Assembly: GCF_023343835.1 (NCBI RefSeq)
Contig: NC_064437.1
Coordinates: 5,718,001-5,782,000, forward strand
Origin: Lagopus muta
Taxonomy: Eukaryota; Chordata; Aves; Galliformes; Phasianidae
DNA length: 64,000 bases
Reading direction: 5' to 3'
Notes under the pieces: generated by a model
The model's input: only the letters and a program-made list of their open reading frames with translations
Database searches by the model: none
What the model was told of the DNA's origin: nothing
In this document: positions 24,857 to 35,800 of the stretch, piece by piece
Layout: every line of letters begins with the position of its first letter
How positions within the stretch are numbered: position 1 is the stretch's first letter
Position numbers and translations under genes: made by a program

Positions 24857-27800
24857 CTGAAAGAGATGAAGATATTTAATATAGCGATGCCCAGAAACAA
24901 CAGCTTCAGTTTAATGAAAATGCATTTACCATATGAAATGTTAGGCAGTTCTTAACTAGATATTCATGTACATAGTTTTTTTTTTTTTAAGTGGGATTTG
25001 AAATAGCTTTAAAAAAAAAAAAACAGGATTTGTTTAATATATGCAAAGAAGCAAAGGAACACTCAGAGTGGAGGTTCTAACATGAAGACAGACTTTCAGA
25101 GGTGCTCTCCTAAATGCAGTTGAGTCTTGAGCCACCAGCTTAAATACCTCGAGTACAACAAGTGACTGCTTAACCAGAAGCAGATAACTTGGAAGAGGCC
25201 TGTGTATTTTTATGCAAACTCAAACCCACTGCCAGACCTGAAAATCTGGGTCATCGATTTGTGTATTTTTTTGGCTAATATACTGATGCACGAAAAGTGG
25301 TAATTGATACAGTTAACAACCAACAACTTGGAATGAAAGTTTCTCAACAAGCTAAGACATTGACAAGCTTAATTACTTCTACTGTAGAAATAAAAGTCCC
25401 ACCCCAAAATGATTTAAAACGATGCTCTGAACACTACACCAAGTACATCTTTTTACAGATATTTTCCAGACCTAAAATCTGGAATATTAATATCTGAAAA
25501 ATAAAATTCAGATATTTTGCTCACCCATTCAGCCTCCCTGTATTTTAAACTAAGAATTCAGCAATTCCAGCAAGGCAAACTATTTTCAAAAGCTAGAATC
25601 CAGAATCATCACTGTTTCAATGCTGCCCAGCATATTAAGCCTCTCTTAGCAATTGAGAGGAACAATTACCTCAAGAGCCAGGTATTTAAATGTGTGAATT
25701 AAGTATCTGTGCATTAAATGGACATAAAAGTGGATGTGCTTACCTGGGACATCATCATCTTCTTCATCAATATCTTCAGATTTTGGTGCTTTACTGTCCA
25801 ACACTATAAAAAGAAACCTGGTGCTGAGTTCTCATCATACAAGATTAGGGACAACCACACAACAAAATAAGACAATATACTGATGAAAACAGGAGGCAAT
25901 CCCCTCCATACCGCTCACCCCATTAGATACAGACATGCAAGTGACTGGGAGATCAAGAGTAATCAGTACGACCAAAAGATCCATTTGTGAATATTAACCC
26001 AGCCATTCTCAAACACTCAGCAGTATTAATGCAGAGCTAACAAAAGATCAAATGACAAAAGTCAGCAGTGACTGCATCTTCTAACTGAAGCCACACGTTT
26101 TAATGCAACGATCATGTTAAACCCATCTGGGACCAGCTTACAGAATAAAAAAATCCTTACAGCTGAAAGAAACCTTTAAAGGTCATCTAGCCCAACACCC
26201 CTGCAATGAACAGGGACACCACAGCTAGATCAGGCCTGATACAGCCTTGCCCTCAAAGTCTCTAGAGACAGGGCATCAACCAAATCACTGGGTAACCTGT
26301 TACAGCGCCTCACCATCCTCACTGCAGAAGATATTTTTATTATACCCAACCTAAATCTACCCTCTATAAGCTTGAAGCCATTTCCCCTTATTCTGTCATC
26401 ACACACCCTGCTAAACAGTCCGCCCCCTTCTTTCCTGTAGCTCCCCTTTAGATACTGACAGGCCATTATCAGCATTCTCTTCTCCAGGCTGAACAGTCCC
26501 TGCTCTCTCAGCCTGCCCTCATAGGAGAGGTGCTCCATTTTGTGCATCATTTTTGTGGTCCTCCTCTAGATGTACTCTAACAGGTCTGTGTCTCTCCTGA
26601 ACTGAGGATTCCACATCTGCATGCAGTCCTGCAGGTAAGGCCACACCAGCACAGAGTAGAGGGGCAGGATCACCTCCCTCACCCTGCTGGCTGCATCTTT
26701 TGATGGCTGGTTTTCTGGGCTGCAAAGGCACACTGCTGGCTTGTGCCCACCTTCCCATCCCTTAGTATTCCTAGATCTTTTTTAGCAGGGCTGCACTCAA
26801 TCCTTTCATCCCCCGGCTTTTATCAGTAGCAAGGGTTGCCTCAACCCAGATGCAAGATCCTGCTTTTAGATTTGTTGAACCCCATGAGGTTCACCTGAAC
26901 CCACTGCTCAAGCCTGTGTGGGTCCCTCTGGATGGCATCTCCTCTCTCTGGCAAGCTGACTGCACCCCACAGCTTGGTGTCATCAGCAAACTTGCTGAAG
27001 GCACCTAAACCCACTGACCCCATCAGTGCCACTGATGAAGACAGAAAAAGAATCAGTTCCAGCACTAAGCCCTGTGGGACAACACTGATTGCCCATCTCC
27101 ATCCAGACATGCAGCTACAGACCACCACTCTCTGGACCCAATCCTGCAGCCACTTCTTCATCCACTGAACAGTGCACCCATCAAATCTCTCTCTTCCCCA
27201 CTTGGAGAGAAGGACGGTGTGGGGTAGCATGTCAAAAGCTTTCCTGAAGCCCAGATAGGTGACATCAGTGGCTCTTCCCTTGTCCACTGATGCAGTGACA
27301 CCATCATAAAAACATGACACCATGATACGACACCATCATATCATATGATTCGTGTGGAATAAGCATCTCCACATCAAGGGTCCTATGTGAAACCTACTCT
27401 GCTGTAAGCCATGGACTTGGACCATGCTAGAAGTCATCTGAAATGCAAGAACTTGAAGTATTTCTTCTCATTGCTCCACCTAATTAAAAGCTGGCTTTCT
27501 GTCATAGTAAAGAACTACTGGCACTGAGGTCATAATAAAATATGATTATGATGATCCATCTTTTCCTCAATTAATCAAAGGCATTTTCTTTAACCTAATA
27601 ATACCATCCAATACAGTATGCAACAAAAACATTTCATAAAAGAAAACAGAATCAGTACTTTGACAAACAAAAGCTGTTGAGATTTTCTAGGTAAGAACTT
27701 CTACTTGTTTTTCTTAACTATTCTGTCACACACAGCTGTGCACATGGAGTTACTGCACACCCGACCAAGCAGATTTCTTTTTTAAGTCTTATTTTTAAGC

Positions 27801-30800
27801 CAAGGTCAGCCTATGTAGAATCTTGGGGAAAAAAAATAAATAGATGTTTCCTTCCATTATATTTCCACAACAGAGGTTAATACAAGTAAACACATTTTTA
27901 AGTGATGTGCTATTAAATTTGGGTCAATATTTTAAGACCGCATTTTCTCTTTTGATCATCAGTGAAAGATTCCACTAAGACCTACCTTGTCTTGGGAATT
28001 GTTCGGCTAACTTCCTGAGGCTTGTTAAGCTGTCAGCACCAAGCTGGCTTAAGATGCCTGGAAGCATCTCTGTGATCGGTTTAGCCTCTGCATGACCAGT
28101 AATTGCAAAAGTGTTAGCAGAGAGGGATGCCTGAACCTTGGGGTTGTTGAAGTGAATAACTGTTCCATCATCTTTTATCATGTTCACCTGTTCAAATACA
28201 TGAAGAGCAACATTGACCAAAGTGGTGTTGAAGAAAAGTATGATAAATTATTATTTCAAAATTAGATTTAAATATTAAAACTAAAGAAACTACAAAAGCA
28301 TAGGTAATAATATAACCATGAGTACAGTGCCAAGAATTAGCATCACCTGAATCAGAAGGAAAAAAAGTTAGAAGGGATGGGGGAGGTGGCTCAGATACAG
28401 TGTATGAAAAGGCTGAATTAACAGGTATGGCTGCCTTAGAGAAATACAGATATCTCTATAGTAGAGTGATAATATACAAGGCTTATGTGTTATCATACAA
28501 CCTAGGTATGTTTTTGATTAAGGTAAAACAAAGAGGCTATTAGCCTTTAAGGCATAAACTAGTTACTACCAGGAATGCCTCAGAAGGAAAACCAGCTCTG
28601 TGGTAACTCTTTACACACTAAAAGCAGTAACAGAAAAGCCTTGACACAGCAGTTGAAGACACTGCCATTCCCAGCTATTTGTGTCACCTCTCAGGAAAAC
28701 ATCACTGTTTCTGCAGCAGAACTGGCAAAAGCCTAAGACTCACAACCTGGCCTACTTGCTGAAAATGCCCAATGCTGACATTTTCCCCTCACTTATCTCT
28801 TACAGCACTGCAGATTTGTAAATTAGCTGCACTCAGACTGGCTTCTGTGCTCTCCCAGTAATTCTGTGATGACCCTTTTGAGCCTAAGCACAACATACAA
28901 TGACACTGCTCCCCTGCCTGGCATTCTGAATCACCAGGGATTAAGTTCACAGCCAGCACAGCTGCCTGCTTAGCTCCTGCTATTGAAGCTCATACTGATA
29001 CCTTTTAGCAGGTTTTATTTTGCCTTTTTTTAAGTTAACAGAGATTGAAGGGAAGTTCCTTTTTTTCTTCCTGGGCATGACTGAGCTATGGTTATGAGGA
29101 AAATAATTTTATCTGCAAAAAAGAATAGAGCTTACTTATACAAACAGATGCAATCTGTTAATAACACTTCTGAATTTTGAGTTTATTAGGTGAGGGGTTT
29201 TTTGTGAGGTTACAGAGAGAAAACAAATTTGCCAACTGAAGAATACATCTAAAACATGTAAGTTATCAATTTTCAAGGTTCAAAATGTGTTTTGATCAGA
29301 GCTTTTTCTTACTTGGAGAAAAGGTGCATCTCTTTCCTACGTAGCTAAGGGGAACTGATGAAAGCTTTAAGCCCAGTCATGATCAAAAGTCTCTTCAAAA
29401 CAAATCACAAATTTCTCTGCCTATGTTTGACTCCACATTACAATCCTCTTCAGCTTCTACGTATTTATGCCAATTTGAGTCTACCTGAGTAATACAGCAG
29501 TGTACTGTAATTAGGTACCAAGTTGTCAACATTAAAGAATTTTGAACAGTCTTCCTCCATGTCAACACATTTTTAAGTCTTAACTGTGCCTGAATGAAGA
29601 TGTTATGCTCTGGGGGGGACAAAAAGAACAAAGACTGTTTGTCTGCACAGCTTCTAACACACCATGCTCCAGTAACAGACAAATTTAAAAGTGTTTCTGC
29701 AGCAATGGTATGAAGGCTTTCAGGCAACCCAGGCTTCTACTGAATCTCCATTTGCCTTCAGAGTGCACAGAGACCTCTGGGTCACCTTGTAACCCTGCTT
29801 TAATTAATCACAGATTAAATATTATGCTTTTTCAACCAAGCAGTGCTGTAATATGGAGCTCAGTATGAAGGAACACCTCCTCCCACATATAAGCATCACA
29901 GTCTCTAAAGCATTTTGGAAAGAGTTCTGTACTCCAGTTCTTATTTTATCCTGAAAAATTAATACACGCAAAAATGGTACGGAATACCTGAAGCCTTCCA
30001 TTGCAATACAGGAGCTGCTTCTGTAGAGTTTTGCCAGTACCATAAGAAACACCAGTCTCCTGTCTCTACCAGAAACAATTCTGGTTTTACTTTCACAAAG
30101 TAAGAGCATCCAGTTTCGGTAACATGGACTTAAGTTCCTACTCCAGGGTTTTTGATTCCCTCCTTCATGTTCTGCAGCACATAAAAATTGCATGTGCATG
30201 TGCAATAAATACACACTCACTGCCCTACTGGTAAAATTTGGTCATTTCAGTTCAAGAGGTTAAGAATCAAGAGCTCTTTTGTTCTGCAATTAACACAAAA
30301 GGCACGTATGACAAGCAGCTCACTATTTCCTGTGCTTGCTTTCTGGACAGTACAACCTTTTCCCTTCTCTTTCTAGATATGTGCACATTAATGTAAATGA
30401 GACAAATTTAAATAAAATCAAGTAACTTCACCTGTACATAATCAGACATTTGAGTTTGAAAAACAAAATGAAAGTAAGAAAAACAACACCAAATCACCAC
30501 AGTGAATTTAATTTGACACAGGATACAGTATCACTATACCTCCTCAATGCCAGCAATGTTATTTACTGCCAGTTTTTTGAGTGAACTCTGAAGTTTTTTG
30601 TCGTCAGCTGTAGCTGTTCTGTGCACCACCTTCTTCTTTCTGCGAGCTGTTCCCTGAAAAAGAATCAAGAGAACAGCCTGCAACACTCAAATTCTCACAA
30701 CACTTTCAATTTAAAGTCACTTCACACTCAGCAACATCTCTTTTTTGAGCTGTAGTAATGCTCTGTAGCAGAAAACACTTCTCAACTTCCTTTACTTACA

Positions 30801-31547
30801 GTTTAGCCACCAGTCCCAATCTTTAAATTTTTCTCAAGTGTAAAAGATAGAAGAAGCACAGCAATAGTATTTCTTTTTCCCCAAAGCTGAATTATAAAAA
30901 TATTAACTTATAAGCAGCATATAAAAATGCTGTCTGAAAACTTCATTTCAGAAGAGATGAATCAAATCTAAAAATCCACGCTTTTCTATGTAAGCAGTTC
31001 ACATTTTTAAACTGCCCCAAAGACAGCAATCCTACAATTTTTCATTTGCAAGCTCCCCCAGACCCCTGTCTACTGTTAGGAAATGAATACTCCCATGGAA
31101 TTGTCCATATGCTTTGTCATATTACATACTGGCTGGCACAGATAAAAGAAAGAGCTCAGTGCACAGTCAGATAAACCCTGGAGCTGATACTAGAGAAGAA
31201 ACTTCCCAACATGCAGAAGAGAAAGAGCTCAAACAAGCCAACAGGTAAGCTTCAGCTGAGCATTCACCGGTCACAACAAGTCGCTGATTTAGAATGAGCC
31301 TGGAACTGGAACTACTCATTCAGTAGCTGTGAAGTGAAATAAAGCTGCTTTTCAGGTGGTAGTAAGATGCAGACCACTTCAGGTCCACACTGCATGAAGA
31401 AATCCTTTTTCCAGGCCTTTAACTGCCCTCTCATGAGAAGGCTCTGAGCCCACAGATGCAATCACAGAAGTACAGCTCTCGTAGCTTTCTTACCTTTCCT
31501 CCTATTCGGACCTGAGCTTGAAGCTTGGCTAGTTTTTCTTGATTCAT
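24810..31547 (-). CDS. BTF3L4: BTF3L4, basic transcription factor 3-like 4 (NAC beta family), whole coding span
   Basis: Five coding exons on the minus strand join in frame through consensus splice sites to give 158 residues, the same length as the human protein. The start is [20 protein letters not shown], followed by a basic RRKKK patch (about residues 22-26), the NAC domain (roughly 33-98, containing [20 protein letters not shown]) and an acidic tail (EDIDEEDDD) ending in KNEAN. By family knowledge NAC-beta proteins dimerise with NAC-alpha at the ribosome exit tunnel and shield nascent chains; the specific role of the BTF3L4 paralogue is poorly defined. It diverges from TXNDC12 at a shared CpG island. 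All splice phases agree, so the model looks intact. The exact 5' end and polyA site are not determined. Confidence 0.97.
25744..25803 (-). CDS. BTF3L4: BTF3L4 fourth coding exon
   Basis: 60 bases encoding [20 protein letters not shown] and the first base of the following Asp codon. Acceptor TTTTTATAG, donor GTAAGC. The acidic stretch is typical of the family's tail. Confidence 0.96.
26150..27330 (-). mobile_element. Truncated CR1 LINE inside a BTF3L4 intron
   Basis: About 1.2 kb of CR1 in the same orientation as BTF3L4. The 3' end is near 26,150 ('aaaggtcatctagcccaaca'), followed by two reverse-transcriptase frames: 26,841-27,323 with [18 protein letters not shown] and the catalytic-type FADDTK motif, and 26,230-26,550 with the C-terminal RGNGFKL-type block. 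The frames are separated by breaks, so no active enzyme is encoded. 5'-truncated. Confidence 0.9.
27986..28187 (-). CDS. BTF3L4: BTF3L4 third coding exon (NAC domain)
   Basis: 202 bases encoding residues 57-123 plus the first base of the next codon. Contains most of the NAC domain, including [16 protein letters not shown]. Acceptor TTGAACAG, donor GTAGGT. Confidence 0.97.
28188..30539 (-). other. BTF3L4 intron
   Basis: Intron between the second and third coding exons. Nothing recognisable beyond splice sites; open frames at 29,395-29,727 and 29,822-30,220 (minus) match nothing I know. Confidence 0.7.
30540..30653 (-). CDS. BTF3L4: BTF3L4 second coding exon
   Basis: 114 bases, phase 0 at both ends. 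Encodes residues 19-56 ([10 protein letters not shown] through NNIAGIEE), with the basic nuclear/ribosome-binding patch. Acceptor TTTTTCAG, donor GTATAG. Confidence 0.97.
30654..31493 (-). other. BTF3L4 intron
   Basis: Intron between the first and second coding exons. No snoRNA-like boxes or repeats were picked out by eye. Confidence 0.7.
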
Positions 31548-31557
31548 AGTGTTGTGT
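31494..31557 (-). CDS. BTF3L4: BTF3L4 first coding exon
   Basis: The acceptor AG is at plus positions 558-559 of this kilobase (31,558-31,559) and the ATG at 31,547-31,545. It encodes residues 1-18 and ends with GGA AAG before GTAAGA. Ten bases of 5' UTR precede the ATG within the exon. Confidence 0.96.
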
Positions 31558-32428
31558 CTAAAGAATGAGGTACAAATACAAGTTAACTACCAAAATATTA
31601 AGAAAAAAATCACTGAAATAACGCAAGCAAATACACAAACAAGAACACACCGTGTAAATAACACAAAGCAGCTCCGCGGAAGAAGCATCTGCACCACGAT
31701 GACGCAAACCAACGCTACGTTTGATGTTGCCTCAGTTGTAAATCTCCAAGTCTAAGTCTGTCAGCTCACCGCCGGACCCACCTTGCTACTGACTCACAGC
31801 ACAACCGGTACGGACCGCCCAAGGAACGCGGCTTTGTGCTGAGCAGAGCCCAAGGGAGGCTCACCCTGAGCCCCCGATGCACTGCTCCCAAGCAACAAAC
31901 CTACCATAGACCCCTGCAGCTAACGAGCTGCTCCAAACCGAAGAGGTTCACACAGCACCACATTACCGGCTCGGACCTCCGGCAGCCATCGCTCCAACCC
32001 AAAGGCTAACAAGTTCACCCGGGCTCTGCCGTGGGCCAAGCGCGACCTTTAAAGGCCAGAAGACACGAAGGCTCGGTATGAGCTGAAAAACGCCTCTGCC
32101 GCAGGAGATCAGCCCCGAGAGGCCGCAGAGACGGAAGGACGAAGGCAGGCGCGCCGCGCCGGAGCGACAGAGGGCCGGAGGGCTCCGGCACGGCGCTGCG
32201 GGCGGGGAAGACAAAGGCCGCACATCTGAGCGGCAGCGGGACGGCGCGGCCCCGCGGACACGGGACGCTGCGGCTCCGAGCCCGGGGCACGGCCTCACCG
32301 CCGTCCTCTGCACCTCAAACAGGGCCCGGCTCACGGGAGCGAGACGGAGCCCGGAGCCCGGCGCCGCACAGCCGACCCACCTGACCCCTCGCGGCTGTGC
32401 GCGGGCGGCGGGCGCGAGGCGTTCTCAC
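31558..32428 (-). other. BTF3L4 first intron, GC-rich at its upstream end
   Basis: Lies between the untranslated first exon and the ATG exon. From about 31,950 upward it is CpG-rich and part of the divergent promoter island, so long open frames here are composition artefacts. Confidence 0.6.
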
Positions 32429-32520
32429 CTGAATTCGGCGGCCCCTCCGCAGCCCAACACGCGGTGAGAACAAGATGGCGGCCGAAGAAGGAAAGAGCGC
32501 CGCACAGAGAAAGGAAGCTT
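32429..32520 (-). other. BTF3L4: BTF3L4 untranslated first exon (3' edge defined)
   Basis: The minus strand reads GCCGAATTCAG then GTGAGAACG, a strong donor with exon end at 32,429. The upstream limit (about 32,520) is a guess, placed before the CACGTGAC and inverted CCAAT motifs. Confidence 0.6.
32472..32482 (+). promoter_or_regulatory. YY1-type motif AAGATGGCGGC
   Basis: Exact match to the well-known long YY1 motif, close to where BTF3L4 transcription should start. Confidence 0.65.
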
Positions 32521-32630
32521 CGCGCCACGTGACGGCACTCAGCCGCCCGCCCCCAGCCACGGATTGGCGGCGGCGCCGACAATATTTGCATAGCAGCGGG
32601 GGCGGGAGCGGCGCGTGCCCGGGCCGCGGT

Positions 32631-32649
32631 GCATGCTGGGAGTTGTAGT
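32631..32649 (-). promoter_or_regulatory. ZNF143/THAP11 (SBS)-type element
   Basis: The minus strand reads ACTACAACTCCCAGCATGC, nearly identical to the SBS consensus (ACTACAATTCCCAGMATGC type) found in many bidirectional housekeeping promoters. Confidence 0.75.
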
Positions 32650-32665
32650 CCGCTCCGCGGTTGAC

Positions 32666-32673
32666 ATGGCGGC
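32666..32673 (+). promoter_or_regulatory. Second YY1 core ATGGCGGC
   Basis: ATGGCGGC core on the plus strand between the SBS element and the TXNDC12 ATG. If transcribed, its ATG would be an upstream ATG for TXNDC12. Confidence 0.4.
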
Positions 32674-32808
32674 CCCCGGAGGGCCTGGCGGCACCGCCCA
32701 CATCCGCCTTGCGTCACTTCTTGGGCTTTAAAAAAAAAGGGAAAGGGAAAAAGATCCCTGGGGCTGCTCCGATCTCCTCTCCGAGCTCCAGGGCCCGTCG
32801 CTGACACC

Positions 32809-32896
32809 ATGAGGGCTCATCCCGCCGCAGCCTCCGTCCTCTGCCTGTGCCTGCTGATGGCTGCCGCCGCCGCCGCCGCCGAGGGGCTCGGAAAGG
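32809..32896 (+). CDS. TXNDC12: TXNDC12 exon 1 (signal peptide)
   Basis: Encodes residues 1-29 plus one base. Hydrophobic core VLCLCLLM is followed by seven alanines encoded largely by a GCC run (32,857-32,880). Ends GGA AAG G before GTCAGC. Confidence 0.93.
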
Positions 32897-35800
32897 GTCA
32901 GCAAACGTTTCCTTCGGGCTTTGCTCTCAGCTCCTGGCGTTGCCGTGAGGGCTCGCGGGGTCACTCGGCGGGTTGGGGCTCTTGGGGCCGGGCCGGAGCC
33001 GCCCTGAGCCGCAGCCCCACGCGGCTGGGGAAGATTTGGCCCCTCGGAAGCAGCCCCGCCGCCGACTCCTGGTCACCCTAGCACGGTTTTCCTCTGCCCG
33101 GCCTGCCCTCCTCGTGGGCTTGTCGTGGGCAGCGGCTCGGATCCCTTCGGGCTTCACCTGGGGTGGTCGCGCTCTGGGCGGGTTGCCCTGAAGGTGGATG
33201 TTCGTTGCAGGGCTGCAGGGAGTGCCTTCAGCCTACCCGGCAAGGCTCTTCGAACAGAGGATTGTCCCTGTTCCATCGTGATGGCCTTTGAATGAAATAC
33301 CCGACGTGCCTGTATTCTGAGTAAATGTGACCTGTTAGCCTTATGGCTTCCAGCTCCCCTCAGCCCATGCAAGCTTGGACGTCAATGCCTTGCTGGTAGC
33401 TGGACTAAATATTTGATGTGTTGTGTCATATGTGTTCACGGTAGTTTGTACTGGGAGATAAGCACAGGTCATAAAAACACTGTGCCAGCAGCTGCAGTTT
33501 GCCAGATGCTGAAGGAAGGTACCACAGGGCTTTGCTCCACTCTCCGCAGTTTCTTTGCTACAGGTGTTTACTGGAGGTGCTGCCTGCCATGGTGTCAGCA
33601 TTGGGCAGCTTGTGGCTCCTAATCCTGTGCTGTAGCTCCCCAGATTGTCCCCTTGGTGAGGATACGGCCCGTGCCATGTCGCTAAGTTATCCCAGCCCTC
33701 AGCTATGGGAAGGGGAAAGCCATGGCTGAGATTTGCCTTTCAGCACAGCCCGTGTCACTGCAGCGACGGGACCTCTGAGGAGTTCTTCAGAGAAGGCTCC
33801 CTTATCTCAGATCTCCTCCATCTCAGCACTTCGTGTGATGGTGGTGACCAAAAAATGGCAGTCTCTGTTTTCCTGTTCTTAGCATATTAGCTGACAGAAC
33901 AAGACTTGGTACCTGCTTATTGGATATGTATTTCCCATGTTGTTCGGTCACTGCAAAACTCAGAAACCTGCATAGCAGTGTTCTTTCTTAGTCTTTGATG
34001 TCAATTATCAGCAGTGGTAATATTTAGCATAATAGTTTTAGAGCATTTAATAATCACTTATTGGTCTAGGTGTATTTGATGTTTGCTCCCATTCATTAGG
34101 ATTTAGGAAGCCAGATGGTGACATGTTTAATTTGTCATCAATCAGTTAATAAATGTTCATAGGTTGAGAAACAATAGGGAATAATTAGAAGGCATTTCAG
34201 TTTTAAGCTTTGCTTGGGGAATTTTTTTTGTCCTTTGCATAACTGTGAATATTCATGAGTGTGTGATTTGTTTTTGTTAATTAATTTCAGTGGGATTCCT
34301 CAATAAAACTGTGTAGGTTGTAAGTATTCACAGAAGTCTTTCGAGGACTGCAATTATAATTTCCTTTTTAAAAAAGAATATGTTATGAGCTGAAAATATT
34401 CCGGAGGGTTGTTTTCTTCTGATGATATGTTAACTATGCAGCATTTCTAAAACCTCCTTTCTGGCAGGTTTTGGAGATCACATTCACTGGAGAACACTAG
34501 AAGATGGGAAGAAAGAGGCAGCAGCCAGGTATGTTACTTACTTATGAATACAGAAAAGAGGCTTTAAAAGTTCACCCAGATTCTGTACCAATGCTAACCA
34601 ATCCTAAATTTAACCACAGAAAATACAAATTATTAACAAAGGTGTAGGAGACTGCTTAGATCCCTACAGCTTATTAGAGAAATAAATAGTTTTTTCTTAA
34701 TGTTGCTGAGGAATCACCCGTGTTTAATCACTTCAGTTCAATGATTGAGGTTCTGTCACGTTTCCAAAGAAGAAACCCACAAACTGAGGCTTAAAGGCTA
34801 CTCAGTCCCCTTGAACTCATAAGTGCTCACTGCATGGATGTGCTCGTATGGATGCGAGACCTTGATGTGAGATACTTTGTTACTAAGGAACAAACTGATA
34901 AGTCATTAAAGTAGAACCTTTTATTGGTTGAAACTCTAACACCGTCTCTGTGAAAAGATTTAAAGAAAGTCATTTTTACGTTTCTCTCAGAATCTTCTTG
35001 TGTCAAAACATGAGAAATGAAGCTGTCTGTGTATCAGTTCTTGTGTTTGTAACTGTGCACTTATTGACAGGAGACCTCTGGCTGCCCAAGGTGCTGTCAC
35101 GTGAATGCAGGGCACTGCTCAGTCTGATGAGCACTTGTAAGCGGGTATTTATTTGTAAGCGGCACGTATTCCATATGTCTGTACGAAAACAGTCGCAGTT
35201 TTCGCAGGAATAGTTCTGGCTCTGCTTTGCGGTGAAGCAGAGTTAGCAATAGGCACGGAGGAAGCAGGCGTTACGCAGGATGAGAGGTTCTGCGCAGAAC
35301 CCCCGGGAGGGCGGGCTGCGGCGCAGGCCCGGGGCGCTCCGCGTCGCCATAGCGACGGTCCGCCCGAGCGGAAGCGGTGGCGGCCACTTCCGGGTCAGCA
35401 TGGCGGCACCGGGACGCTGAGCGCGCGATGCCGCTGGTGGTGCTGTGCGGGCCGCCGGGCAGCGGCAAGAGCCGGCGTGCGGCCGAGCTGCGGGACGCGC
35501 TGGGCGGAGCTGAGCGGCGGGCGCACGTCGTGGCCGAGGGGGAGGGCGGCCGGGCGGCTCTGCGGGCCGAGGTGGAGCGGCTGCTGAGCCGACGCGACGT
35601 GGTGATCGTGGACGCGAGCAACGAGCTGCGGAGCATCCGCTACGAGCTGTACTGCGCGGCGCGGCAGGCGGGCACGGCGCGCTGCCTGCTGCACTGCGTC
35701 GGCGGCGGCCCCGCCGAGCCGCCCTTCGAGGCCCCGGACCCGCGCAACCGCTGGGACCGGCCGCTGTTCGCCGTGCACGGCGAGGAGCCGCTGCCGCTGG

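Larger units (their letters stand above)
31950..33200. promoter_or_regulatory. Divergent CpG-island promoter, BTF3L4 / TXNDC12
   Basis: CpG-dense island between the BTF3L4 first exon (donor at 32,428, minus) and the TXNDC12 ATG (32,809, plus); the two genes are head to head within about 380 bases. Visible elements are AAGATGGCGGC (YY1 type) at 32,472-32,482, CACGTGAC near 32,526, an inverted CCAAT at 32,563-32,567, a ZNF143-type element at 32,631-32,649 and ATGGCGGC at 32,666-32,673. No TATA box is evident. Confidence 0.85.

Noticed and set aside
29822-30220. 132-codon minus-strand frame inside a BTF3L4 intron
   Set aside because: Lies wholly within an intron with well-defined flanking exons and resembles no known protein.
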